From an uncultured Alphaproteobacteria bacterium (GTDB taxonomy: Bacteria; Pseudomonadota; Alphaproteobacteria; Rs-D84), in the NCBI GenBank assembly GCA_944389235.1, contig CALXLO010000006.1:1-49660 (forward strand): DNA of 49,660 nt, in the 5' to 3' direction. This document shows, in pieces, positions 1 to 7,634 of this stretch; within the stretch, counting starts at the first letter, position 1; each line of letters opens with the position of its first letter. A program made the translations under genes and the position numbers. Under the pieces are notes generated by a model. It saw nothing but the letters and a program-made list of their open reading frames with translations, ran no database searches and had not been told where the DNA came from.

Positions 1-49
1 ATAATTACACGTCTGTGCAAACATAAACAACAAGAACAAAGTCCGCAAA

Positions 50-77
50 AAAATCCCACCATTCGGTGGGATTTTTT
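50..77 (-). terminator. Terminator after the outer-membrane barrel gene
   Basis: An 8-bp stem (AATCCCACC paired with GGTGGGATT) with a four-base loop is flanked by A and T runs. It lies 20 bases past the stop of the minus-strand barrel gene and could work in both directions. Confidence 0.8.
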
Positions 78-96
78 CAGATTTAATTGTTCAAGC

Positions 97-852
97 TTAG
101 AACTGAGCCCCAAACTTAACACCAAATCCAATGCCATCTTTGGTTTCCCAATCGCCTGTGCCGTGGGCCATTTCACCGCTGATGTATGCACCGATGAACA
201 TATCTTGGTTGATGTTATAATTCACACCAAATTTACCGGTCCAAACACCTGCGTTTTCTGCCCAGTCATCCATGATGCCTGTATATTCTGCACCCAGCAA
301 CAATGCCCAATCAGATGTCAACGACAGGTATCCATCCAATCCAGCAATCAAGGCATGCAGCCCATCATCACCCCAGTTGAATGATTCTGTGTTCTTGTAA
401 TTAAATTCAACATGACCAGCGACAGTCCACATATCTGTTACATATCCGCCACGAACACCAACGCCCCATGTATACATTGTTTGGTCTGCGTCTAAAAATT
501 CTGCGCCCCATACAGGTTTCAAAGCATAGGATGCATACGCATCAAGTTTCCAATTCATATCATCTAACAGACGATAATCAGCGCCAATTTCGAAATCGCC
601 CCAACCGTAGTGGTCAAAGCCATCGTTTTCATAAACATTTGTATCAATCCACATTGATGCACGGTCTGTGATACCATAGCCGAACTTTTCTCTGACACCC
701 CAACTATCAATATCTTCTGTATGTGAATTTACTTCTGTAATGCTGTAAAAGCGACCTTGGTCTGGACGATACATCGGATTATCGTTAATTGCAGCGTTCG
801 CACTTGTCGCCGCAAAAACAGCCAATAAAGATGTTAAAAATAATTTTTTCAT
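97..852 (-). CDS. Outer-membrane beta-barrel protein (hypothetical)
   Basis: This 251-residue protein has a clear signal peptide (MKKLFLTSLLAVFAATSANA, cleavage after ANA). The mature part is rich in alternating aromatic and polar strands (many W, Y, G and D), with no long hydrophobic helix. It ends in ...KFGAQF, and a terminal Phe is the usual recognition signal of the BAM outer-membrane assembly machinery. Size and composition suggest a barrel of about 8-10 strands, of the kind often annotated as an outer-membrane or porin-like protein. AGGA lies just upstream of the ATG. It is a single gene with its own terminator. I cannot assign a substrate. The barrel call is from composition and the C-terminal signature only. 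Confidence 0.7.
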   Translation of the reverse strand: MKKLFLTSLLAVFAATSANAAINDNPMYRPDQGRFYSITEVNSHTEDIDSWGVREKFGYGITDRASMWIDTNVYENDGFDHYGWGDFEIGADYRLLDDMNWKLDAYASYALKPVWGAEFLDADQTMYTWGVGVRGGYVTDMWTVAGHVEFNYKNTESFNWGDDGLHALIAGLDGYLSLTSDWALLLGAEYTGIMDDWAENAGVWTGKFGVNYNINQDMFIGAYISGEMAHGTGDWETKDGIGFGVKFGAQF

Positions 853-951
853 TTCCTGTCCTTTTATGGTTTGGTTAGCAAAAACTAGATTTTGTACCTA
901 GTTATAATAATTATGTAATCCGAATAAGACATTTTTCAAGAATAAAGATTT

Positions 952-1051
952 TTGCAAAACGACAAAAAATGTGGTATAAAGGGGGCACAACGAATCGCGG
1001 ATAAAAATCACATCAGTACATAAAAAACGCCAGAATCAATGGCGTTTTTTG
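952..1051 (+). ncRNA. Candidate small RNA with promoter and terminator
   Basis: On the plus strand TTGCAA (952-957) and TATAAA (975-980) are 17 bases apart, which is ideal sigma-70 spacing. About 40 bases further on lies a hairpin (ACGCC paired with GGCGT) followed by a T run at 1027-1051. There is no open frame of note between them. This would give a transcript of about 65 bases starting near 987. The same hairpin also serves as terminator for mltG from the other strand, so the plus-strand reading could be coincidence. Confidence 0.3.
1022..1051 (-). terminator. Terminator downstream of mltG
   Basis: The hairpin ACGCC/GGCGT has A and T runs on both sides and lies about 65 bases past the mltG stop. 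It is symmetrical, so it could stop transcription in either direction. Confidence 0.7.
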
Positions 1052-1113
1052 TTTATATTATATTTATTCAGCGGGTATAAAATTTATTATACTTTTTAAT
1101 GAATGACGCATTT

Positions 1114-2130
1114 TTATTTTTCGTTTTGAATTTTTTTTATCACGCGCCAGTTAGCATGATTTTTTATATGTTCGTTATAAGACTTAGAAAACCGATGTCC
1201 ACCACTGCCATCTGCGACAAAAAATAAATAGTTTGTATCTGCTGGTTGCAAGACAGCATGTATTGCATCCAATCCGACATTTGCAATCGGCGCGGGCGGC
1301 AGGCCACGATTAGTATATGTATTATATGGGCTGGGTATTTTCAAATGTTCGCGCAGTAATGGATGCCCCTGCATATCCCCCAGTTTGTTTGTCAGTGCAT
1401 ATACAACTGTTGGGTCCGCCTGTAATCGCATATTATCACGCAGACGGTTCAGATACACACTGGCCACAATTGGCATTTCAGATTTTTTAGGGGTTTCTTT
1501 TTGAACAATTGATGCCAATGTTATAATTTCGTTCCATGTTTTTAACGGTCGTGGCGCAACGCGTCCGGCGCGTTCCCAGTTTTCTTGTAATGCAACCATT
1601 TTCTTGCGCATTAAATCCAACAATGCTAAACGCGAAGTTCCACGCGCAACACGATATGTATCTGGGAACAAGTCGCCGTCGCGCAAATTACACACGGGCA
1701 AATCAGTCCCTGGGCCACATTCAACAGACCCAGTCAGCGATTCGTCTGCCATTAATAATTTCTTTATTTGTTTTATGGTTAAACCTTCGGGGATAACAAT
1801 TGTTGTTGCTGCGACATCACCATGCGCAAACATATCAGCAATGCGCCAAACGCTGGCACGACGCGGAATATCGTATAATCCAGATTGAATTTGTCCACCA
1901 TTTCCACGAACGGCAATTTTGAATAAAGTCGGTGAATTAATCAGCTGTTGCGATTGTAATTTTTCTGCAACACTGGAAACAGTTGCACCATTTGGAACAG
2001 TAAATGTTACAGGGGTGCGAACAGTACTGTGTACACCAAATATATATACAGCGATTAAAACAACAATTAATATTGCTGCGCAAATTACATTTATATATAT
2101 TTTCCCAGGAATAATAGATTTCTTTTTCAT
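1114..2130 (-). CDS. mltG: Endolytic murein transglycosylase MltG (YceG-like)
   Basis: MltG is an inner-membrane lytic transglycosylase that cuts nascent glycan strands and so sets their length. The protein has a short cytoplasmic N-terminus, one membrane helix (about residues 11-31), a LysM-like region (PNGATVSSVAEKL) and a C-terminal YceG domain. Family signatures visible are ASIVQKET, LQADPTVVYAL and the YTNRGLPPAPIANVG stretch. The glutamate of QKET corresponds to the catalytic Glu of the family. I chose ATG 2130 (338 residues): the longer frame begins with TTG 2160 inside a promoter-like sequence. In many alphaproteobacteria mltG directly follows fabF; here three other elements separate them. 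Confidence 0.93.
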   Translation of the reverse strand: MKKKSIIPGKIYINVICAAILIVVLIAVYIFGVHSTVRTPVTFTVPNGATVSSVAEKLQSQQLINSPTLFKIAVRGNGGQIQSGLYDIPRRASVWRIADMFAHGDVAATTIVIPEGLTIKQIKKLLMADESLTGSVECGPGTDLPVCNLRDGDLFPDTYRVARGTSRLALLDLMRKKMVALQENWERAGRVAPRPLKTWNEIITLASIVQKETPKKSEMPIVASVYLNRLRDNMRLQADPTVVYALTNKLGDMQGHPLLREHLKIPSPYNTYTNRGLPPAPIANVGLDAIHAVLQPADTNYLFFVADGSGGHRFSKSYNEHIKNHANWRVIKKIQNEK

Positions 2131-2139
2131 AGCCAGGTA

Positions 2140-2167
2140 ATTATACAAATAAAAAATCAAGTTGCAA
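2140..2167 (-). promoter_or_regulatory. Promoter of mltG, possibly giving a leaderless mRNA
   Basis: Read on the minus strand, TTGCAA (2167-2162) is followed after 16 bases by a perfect TATAAT (2145-2140). Transcription would start near 2133, only about three bases before the ATG at 2130. No Shine-Dalgarno sequence precedes that ATG. Confidence 0.5.
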
Positions 2168-2179
2168 ATTGCAAAAAAA

Positions 2180-2207
2180 TAAAAACCGCCATCAGCGGAT
2201 TTTTTTA
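2180..2207 (-). terminator. Terminator after tRNA-Pro
   Basis: The CCGC/GCGG stem with a five-base loop and T-rich tail lies directly past the CCA end of the tRNA on the minus strand. Confidence 0.7.
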
Positions 2208-2216
2208 TTAAGTCAG

Positions 2217-2293
<77 letters not shown>

Positions 2294-2420
2294 TCATTTC
2301 ACAGGCAGGCGGATTATGCAACGATTTGATACAAAAATCAATATTTTTTATTCGATATTTTTTGTTTCACTTGTGAAAAATATCTGCAATACTTGTTTAT
2401 CGTTTAATGCACAAAATAAA

Positions 2421-2426
2421 TATAAT
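2421..2426 (+). promoter_or_regulatory. Putative -10 element of the acyl-CoA synthetase gene
   Basis: A perfect TATAAT lies 40 bases upstream of the ATG in an AT-rich stretch. No good -35 hexamer is seen at 16-18 bases. A Shine-Dalgarno AGAGGA (2452-2457) precedes the start. Confidence 0.35.
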
Positions 2427-2466
2427 ATTAAGTATTAATTTATCTAACAAAGAGGATTATTAACCT

Positions 2467-4149
2467 ATGTTTGCGCTGAAATTTTTACAAAAAGATAATT
2501 TTGAAAATTATGAAGATTATGTTAAAAACGCTGTTCCAAATGTGCCAGAAAATTTCAATTTCGCATACGATGTCATAGATGTCTTGGCTGAAACAGAACC
2601 AGATAAACTGGCATTATTATGGACAGATGACAGTGGTGAAAAAAAGAAATTTACTTTTCGTGATTTGTCCCGCATGTCAAACGCCGCGGCGAATTTCTTG
2701 ACATCGCGCGGTTTGACGCGTGGGGACACTGTTTTGCTGTTTATGCGTCGTCGCTGGGAATATTGGATTTTGATGTTGGCAATGCACAAGGCTGGGATTA
2801 TTCCAATTCCATCAACGAATCAGTTAAAGGCCGAAGATATTGAATATCGTATCGAACGCGCGGCATCGCGTGCAATTATCGCATTTGACGATGGTCATAT
2901 TGTTAACGAAATAAAATCAGCAATTGGCGACCGTGATGTTCAATTAATTTATAATACTGATGTTGCCGATTCTTTGACAACCATGCCAGATACTTTTGAA
3001 CGCGTGCCAAATGAAAACACAGATACAATGGTTATTTATTTTACCAGTGGCACCACAGATTTACCTAAAATGGTTGCACATAATTTTACATACCCATTGG
3101 GACATATTAATACGGCTGTTTTTTGGCAACGGTTGCATGATGGGGACATACATTTCACATTGTCTGAATCAGGCTGGGCAAAATGTTCGTGGGGTAAAAT
3201 GTACGGTCAATGGCTGGCGGGTGCAACGGTATTCGTGTTTGATTTTGCCGGAATTGCAACTGCGCATGACTTATTAAGTGCAATGGCCGACAATCACATT
3301 ACATCATTCTGTGCGCCACCAACTGTGTACAAGATGTTGATACACGCCGATTTTTCACATTATGATTTATCCGCATTGAAAAAGGCCGATGTCGCCGGCG
3401 AAGCGTTAAATCCTGAAATTTTTGAACGCTTCCAATCTGCAACTGGCATTAAATTACACGAAGGTTTCGGTCAAACAGAAACATGTATAATGCTGTTTAC
3501 AAATCAGTGGATTGAACCAAAACCAGGCAGTATGGGCATGCCTGCGGCGGGGTGGGATGTTCAATTATTGGACGAAGGGGGACGGCCTGTGCCAAATGGT
3601 ACTGTTGGTGAAATTTGCATATCATTAAAGAACGGTCATCCGGTTGGTTTGTTCCAAGGATATTATAAAAACGAAAAATTAACATCCCAGGTGTTTCGTG
3701 ATGGATTCTATCATACTGGTGATGTGGCATATCGCGATAACGATGGATACTATTGGTTTGTTGGCCGCAATGACGATTTAATTAAAACATCTGGATATCG
3801 TGTCAGCCCATTTGAAGTAGAAAGCGTATTAATGGAACACCCGGCGGTACGCGAAGTTGCGGTTACAGGTATCCCAGACCCATCACGCGGCATGGCGGTC
3901 AAGGCAACTATTGTCCTGAATAAATATTTCCAGGGTACTGATGTTTTGGTGCGTCAATTACAAGACCATGTACGCAGTCGCACAGCATCATATAAATATC
4001 CGCGCGTAATCGAATTTGTGGACAGTTTGCCTATGACCATCAGTGGCAAGATTCGTCGTGCATTAATTCGTACACTGGACAGCGCGAAAAATACAATCAT
4101 TGAACCGATTAAAAATACAATCGGGCTGGGCAAAGATGACGATAAATAA
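2467..4149 (+). CDS. AMP-forming acyl-CoA synthetase (ACSM-like)
   Basis: This 560-residue enzyme belongs to the ANL superfamily, which activates a carboxylic acid as acyl-AMP and then joins it to CoA. The P-loop motif YFTSGTTDLPKM is near residue 190, followed by GFGQTET, the YHTGD...D.DGYYWFVGRNDD hinge region and the C-terminal TISGKIRR lysine. The overall pattern is closest to medium-chain/benzoate-type acyl-CoA synthetases rather than long-chain FadD, but the substrate cannot be read from sequence alone. It could salvage exogenous fatty acids for the phospholipid genes seen elsewhere in the window. It is a single gene with a strong terminator and stands between mltG and fabF. Confidence 0.88.
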   Translation: MFALKFLQKDNFENYEDYVKNAVPNVPENFNFAYDVIDVLAETEPDKLALLWTDDSGEKKKFTFRDLSRMSNAAANFLTSRGLTRGDTVLLFMRRRWEYWILMLAMHKAGIIPIPSTNQLKAEDIEYRIERAASRAIIAFDDGHIVNEIKSAIGDRDVQLIYNTDVADSLTTMPDTFERVPNENTDTMVIYFTSGTTDLPKMVAHNFTYPLGHINTAVFWQRLHDGDIHFTLSESGWAKCSWGKMYGQWLAGATVFVFDFAGIATAHDLLSAMADNHITSFCAPPTVYKMLIHADFSHYDLSALKKADVAGEALNPEIFERFQSATGIKLHEGFGQTETCIMLFTNQWIEPKPGSMGMPAAGWDVQLLDEGGRPVPNGTVGEICISLKNGHPVGLFQGYYKNEKLTSQVFRDGFYHTGDVAYRDNDGYYWFVGRNDDLIKTSGYRVSPFEVESVLMEHPAVREVAVTGIPDPSRGMAVKATIVLNKYFQGTDVLVRQLQDHVRSRTASYKYPRVIEFVDSLPMTISGKIRRALIRTLDSAKNTIIEPIKNTIGLGKDDDK

Positions 4150-4178
4150 AAATGGGGTTTATCCCCATTTTATTTTTT
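4149..4178 (+). terminator. Terminator after the acyl-CoA synthetase gene
   Basis: The AAATGGGG/CCCCATTT stem with a five-base loop is followed by TATTTTTTT. It overlaps the 3' end of the converging regulator gene. Confidence 0.85.
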
Positions 4179-4517
4179 TGTGATATTGTCTATCATCCAT
4201 ATAATGTTTTTTCTGTTTGAATTGGGCAAAGAATTTAATTTTATTATTATATCAGCTGTCTTTTTGTCTGTTATATAATCATTATCCAATTCATTAAAGA
4301 AACGCACAACTGGCACACCTATTGCATGCGCAATTTGACATAACCGCGACACAGAAATACGATTTGCAGCCGTTTCGTATTTTTGAACTTGTTGAAAAGT
4401 TATGCCAATTTTGTTTGCAACATCTTTTTGTGATAGTCCCATTTTTTCACGCATAACCCGTATCATTTGTCCGATACGAACATCTGTATCAGATGGTGCA
4501 AATTTTTTTCCAGACAT
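4170..4517 (-). CDS. Cro/CI-type helix-turn-helix regulator
   Basis: This 115-residue protein carries an XRE-type helix-turn-helix at about residues 14-70 (RIGQMIRVMREKMGLSQKDV, then GITFQQVQKYE). The 'TFQQVQKYE..ANRISVSRL' pattern is the one common in small alphaproteobacterial SinR-like regulators. No effector domain follows; the last 35 residues are polar. GGGGGGA precedes the ATG. A structured RNA with an intrinsic terminator ends only about 25 bases upstream of this gene on the same strand, so the regulator may be expressed by readthrough (inference). Its targets are unknown. Confidence 0.85.
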   Translation of the reverse strand: MSGKKFAPSDTDVRIGQMIRVMREKMGLSQKDVANKIGITFQQVQKYETAANRISVSRLCQIAHAIGVPVVRFFNELDNDYITDKKTADIIIKLNSLPNSNRKNIIWMIDNITKK

Positions 4518-4540
4518 AACAATTCCCCCCAGTTATTAAT

Positions 4541-4570
4541 AAAATAAAAAACCACCAAACATCAGGTGGT
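4541..4570 (-). terminator. Intrinsic terminator of the structured RNA, upstream of the regulator gene
   Basis: On the minus strand ACCACC and GGTGGT pair around an eight-base loop, followed by TTTTTTATTTT. It lies between the structured RNA and the ATG of the Cro/CI-type gene. Confidence 0.85.
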
Positions 4571-4768
4571 CGGGGGCTAACAAATCACAACTAGTCATGA
4601 TACGTGGTTTTCAGATAAATCTTTATCACCACGCCACCCCGACCCATATAGAATCGCAGGCTTGCGGTGCAAACATGCACTCGCCGAAAAAAAAATTAAC
4701 GATGCTTATTTGCACCGACTAGTTGCAAGGCTTGTTAGTGCCCCGAATCCACTGTTATGGATTCAAAT
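4546..4768 (-). ncRNA. Structured untranslated RNA, family not recognised (stand-alone RNA or leader)
   Basis: The 340 bases between fabF and the regulator gene hold no credible ORF but a strongly folded minus-strand transcript of about 220 bases. A perfect TATAAT lies just upstream (about 4775-4770). The predicted pairs are: GAATCCA/TGGATTC (a 5' hairpin), CGGGG(C)..TAACAA with TTGTTAGCCCCCG closing the whole element, GCAACTAGTC with GACTAGTTG(T), a hairpin CGGTGCAAA/TTTGCACCG, and CGTGGT/ACCACG enclosing GATAA/TTATC. It ends in an intrinsic terminator. The size would suit 6S RNA, but I see no convincing single-rod 6S shape. tmRNA, RNase P RNA and SRP RNA signatures are absent. It could also be a regulatory leader of the adjacent Cro/CI gene. 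Confidence 0.65.
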
Positions 4769-4769
4769 A

Positions 4770-4775
4770 AATTAT
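4770..4775 (-). promoter_or_regulatory. -10 element of the structured RNA
   Basis: On the minus strand TATAAT lies 7-8 bases before the first hairpin. The -35 region is poor (CTAGAA-like). It sits downstream of the fabF terminator, so the RNA is likely to have its own promoter. Confidence 0.5.
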
Positions 4776-4826
4776 ACACGATTTATTTTATAGTTCTAGT
4801 TTTTTATTTTATACGATATAAATTTA

Positions 4827-4857
4827 ATAAAAAATCGCCCGGATGGGCGATTTTTTT
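4827..4857 (-). terminator. Terminator after fabF
   Basis: The stem ATCGCCC/GGGCGAT with a GGAT loop and flanking A/T runs lies immediately past the fabF stop codon. Confidence 0.85.
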
Positions 4858-6111
4858 TTATTTTTCAAATCGTTTAATTATTAAACTGGCGTTTGTACCA
4901 CCAAAACCAAACGAATTACTTAACGCGACATCAACCTTGCGCTGTTTCGCAACATTCGGCACCAGGTCAAAATCACCAACCTCTTCTTCTGGATTTTCCA
5001 AATTAATGGTCGGTGGAACAATGCCATCACGAATCGCCAAAACACAGAATATCGCCTCTACCCCACCGGCAGCACCCAACAAGTGCCCCGTCATAGATTT
5101 CGTTGACGACATTGATACATCTGTACCAGCGAACAAGGTCTTGACCGCTGCTAATTCACCCATATCACCCAATCCAGTTGATGTGCCATGTGCATTAATA
5201 TAATCAACATCACCCGGCTGCAAACCTGCATCTTTCAATGCAGACTGCATTGCGCGCATGCCGCCTTCGCCACCGGGGGCCGGGGCAGTAATATGATACG
5301 CATCACCCGACAGACCGTATCCGGCAACTTCGGCATAAATTTTAGCACCGCGTGCAATGGCATGTTCGTATTCTTCCAGAACCAATATGCCCGCACCTTC
5401 GGACATTACGAAACCATCGCGCCCCTTGTCCCATGGCCGTGATGCTGCCGCTGGGTCATCATTGCGTGTTGATAACGCCTTCATCGCACAGAAACCCGCG
5501 ACACCGATTTTACCAACCGCACCTTCGGAACCACCAGCAACCATAACATCTGCATCGCCATGTTGAATTAAACGCACAGCTTCGCCAATAGAATGCGCCG
5601 CTGATGCGCACGCCGTTACCACAGATAAATTCGGTCCCTGTAAACCGTATTTGATAGACACATGTCCCGCAGTCATGTTAATAATAGCCTTTGGAATAAA
5701 AAACGGACTGATATGACGCGGACCACTTGAATACAATTCAACACAGTTATCATATATTGTATTCAGTCCACCAATACCGGCACCAATCGATACCCCCATT
5801 CTGGTTTTATCACCATCATAATCTGCCAAACCGGCATCCCGCATTGCTTCATCTGCGGCAACAACGCCGTACAATATAGACTTGTCCATTTTGCGTTGTT
5901 CACGCGCATCTATGACAGAATCAGGATTATATTCACCCGGCGCAGTTCCAATAACTGGCAGCCCAGCAATTTGCGATGTTAAATCAGACGCGTCAAATGT
6001 ATCAATTTTACGCACCCCAGAAACACCGTTTATAATGTTTTTCCATGCGTATTCAATTCCTGTTCCAACCGGTGAAACAATACCCATACCGGTAATAACA
6101 ACTCTTTTCAT
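4858..6111 (-). CDS. fabF: 3-oxoacyl-[acyl-carrier-protein] synthase II
   Basis: FabF condenses malonyl-ACP with growing acyl-ACP in type II fatty-acid synthesis in the cytoplasm. The protein is full length (417 residues). It carries the active-site cysteine in VVTACASAAHSIGEA and the two histidines in NAHGTSTGLGD and KSMTGHLLGAAGG, giving an intact Cys-His-His triad, plus the glycine-rich C-terminal SNSFGFGGTNA. ATG 6111 is preferred over an in-frame TTG one codon earlier. It follows acpP at 130 bases, separated by a terminator-like hairpin, so the two are probably read together at different levels. Confidence 0.97.
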   Translation of the reverse strand: MKRVVITGMGIVSPVGTGIEYAWKNIINGVSGVRKIDTFDASDLTSQIAGLPVIGTAPGEYNPDSVIDAREQRKMDKSILYGVVAADEAMRDAGLADYDGDKTRMGVSIGAGIGGLNTIYDNCVELYSSGPRHISPFFIPKAIINMTAGHVSIKYGLQGPNLSVVTACASAAHSIGEAVRLIQHGDADVMVAGGSEGAVGKIGVAGFCAMKALSTRNDDPAAASRPWDKGRDGFVMSEGAGILVLEEYEHAIARGAKIYAEVAGYGLSGDAYHITAPAPGGEGGMRAMQSALKDAGLQPGDVDYINAHGTSTGLGDMGELAAVKTLFAGTDVSMSSTKSMTGHLLGAAGGVEAIFCVLAIRDGIVPPTINLENPEEEVGDFDLVPNVAKQRKVDVALSNSFGFGGTNASLIIKRFEK

Positions 6112-6177
6112 CAAACATATCCTTTATGTATTTTTACACAACGACAATATAATAAAACCTTTTGCGGCGCGCGTACA

Positions 6178-6214
6178 GAAAAAAATCCGTCGGCACAAAA
6201 AATACCCCGACGGA
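6178..6214 (-). terminator. Terminator/attenuator between acpP and fabF
   Basis: On the minus strand TCCGTCGG pairs with CCGACGGA around a 13-base loop and is followed by a seven-T run. Partial termination here would give more acpP than fabF mRNA, matching the high demand for ACP (inference). Confidence 0.7.
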
Positions 6215-6247
6215 CATTTTATATCATGGAACATACGCCCCCAGATA

Positions 6248-6481
6248 TTATTTTTTATGCGCATCAATATATTGAACAGCTTTGCCAACTGTATCTAATT
6301 TTGCGGCTTCTTCATCAGGAATATTGATATCAAACTTTTTTTCAACTTCCATAACAAATTCTACGACATCCAAAGAATCTGCGCCTAAATCATTAACGAA
6401 TGCAGAATCTTCTTTTACTTTTTCTTCTGGCACACCCAGTTTATCGGACACGATTTTTTTTACTTCTTCAAAAGTTGTCAT
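6248..6481 (-). CDS. acpP: Acyl carrier protein
   Basis: This 77-residue acidic protein is the carrier of fatty-acid synthesis intermediates. The 4'-phosphopantetheine attachment serine is in GADSLDVVEF. Length and the helix pattern match AcpP closely (start KKIVSDKLGV, end ...IDAHKK). AGGA precedes the ATG. It heads the acpP-fabF pair. A second, divergent ACP is encoded 1.6 kb upstream on the same strand. Confidence 0.98.
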   Translation of the reverse strand: MTTFEEVKKIVSDKLGVPEEKVKEDSAFVNDLGADSLDVVEFVMEVEKKFDINIPDEEAAKLDTVGKAVQYIDAHKK

Positions 6482-6568
6482 TTTTTATCCTTTATTTAGG
6501 TTAAATTTGTGGCCCAATCATGGGCGTCATTATTAAAAACTATCATTTTATGCCCCCAGTGTCAAGGA

Positions 6569-6599
6569 ATTATAACAAACGATAACAATCACTTGACAA
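6569..6599 (-). promoter_or_regulatory. Possible acpP promoter
   Basis: On the minus strand TTGTCA (6599-6594) and TATAAT (6574-6569) are 19 bases apart, slightly long. A separate TTGACA (6565-6560) lies just downstream with a weak -10. These sit between the integrase-like gene and acpP, so acpP need not depend on the upstream operon. Confidence 0.4.
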
Positions 6600-6618
6600 A
6601 GGCGAAAATATATGTATG

Positions 6619-7617
6619 TCAATTCATTAATTCTGACAGCAGGTTGTTCATGTTAGTGCGTATTTCTTCGCGGTCAGATGCCCACACCAGCTGGCGCATC
6701 AGGAATTTATGCACATCGTCCATTGTCAAATTTTCAATCCCAGCAGCCATCGCAATTTTATGCCATGCGATGCGCGGGTCTGTTAAATGCCCCCGCCCCC
6801 GCCCCGGAAAAACCCAGCGACCATTTTGTGGTAAATCTTGTAATAAAACAGCTGCTGCATCAGACAACGGCCAATCACCCCATGTATAATGATTAAAATC
6901 TAAATCACGCCACTGCATTGCAAATACACGCGATTTCGGTGCAAACCCATATATCAACATTAAAAACGCTGCACGCAAATTTTGCGACGGTTCACGCCTA
7001 ATTGCACGCACCAATCTATGAAATCCTGTTTTATTTAATGGTCGCACCCGTCGTACCAGCTTTATTTTTTGCAAATCTGATACAGGATTTGTTTTCGCAT
7101 ACCCATTATCAATTGCGTATTTATATACGCTTTGTAATAAATCTTGCATACGACTGGCAATTGCGCGACCGTCAATATTATTAATAACTGTGGCAATATC
7201 ATCAGATGTAATATCTGTTATATTCTTGTCCAATAATGGCGACAAGTGCCGTCGAATAGCGCGTTCCAGTTTTTCACGCGACAAACTGTTGCGGCGAATA
7301 CGATTCGCAATATATATTTCAAAAAATTTTTTCAATGTTATTTTTTTATTGCGTCGCCGCGGTTTTTGTGCGGCACGCGCCAATATTTCTGGGACCGCAC
7401 TGCGCGCAGATTCAACATCAGTTTCCGGATAGTTTCCAATTATTATTCGTCTGTCGCGACCATGCACGCGTTTACGAACAAAAAATGTTTTGACACCGCG
7501 ACTGGTAATATACATGCGCAGTCGCGGTTCTGACATATCTTGGACAACATCAAACCCTGTTGCAGGCGTTGGCAAATTATCCAATATAAATGGATTAAAA
7601 AAGAATTGATGTGCCAT
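6619..7617 (-). CDS. Integrase-like protein lacking tyrosine-recombinase catalytic residues
   Basis: This 332-residue protein has the layout of a P4-type phage integrase. An N-terminal arm-binding domain (residues ~30-80, VRKRVHGRDRRIIIGNYPE) is followed by a core-binding domain (~95-190, TLKKFFEIYI) and a C-terminal domain. The catalytic domain is degenerate. The box I Arg position reads in GFAPKSRVFAMQW with no Arg/Glu pair at the expected spacing, the HxxR box is HKFL, and there is no tyrosine at all after FNHYTW, so the nucleophile is missing. It therefore cannot be a normal recombinase. The frame is intact, with GGGGGG upstream of the ATG and a 17-base gap to its neighbour, which suggests a retained DNA-binding role rather than decay (inference). 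Confidence 0.7.
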   Translation of the reverse strand: MAHQFFFNPFILDNLPTPATGFDVVQDMSEPRLRMYITSRGVKTFFVRKRVHGRDRRIIIGNYPETDVESARSAVPEILARAAQKPRRRNKKITLKKFFEIYIANRIRRNSLSREKLERAIRRHLSPLLDKNITDITSDDIATVINNIDGRAIASRMQDLLQSVYKYAIDNGYAKTNPVSDLQKIKLVRRVRPLNKTGFHRLVRAIRREPSQNLRAAFLMLIYGFAPKSRVFAMQWRDLDFNHYTWGDWPLSDAAAVLLQDLPQNGRWVFPGRGRGHLTDPRIAWHKIAMAAGIENLTMDDVHKFLMRQLVWASDREEIRTNMNNLLSELMN

Positions 7618-7634
7618 ATCGCCCCCCTGTTGTT

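Noticed and set aside
4546-4768. tmRNA, RNase P RNA or SRP RNA for the structured element
   Set aside because: No tag-coding frame ending in an Ala-Ala type peptide, no tRNA-like T arm or CCA, no RNase P conserved core and no SRP apical GGAA loop could be found.
4757-5203. A 148-codon plus-strand frame opposite fabF
   Set aside because: It is a shadow of the well-supported fabF gene, and its start lies in the structured RNA region.
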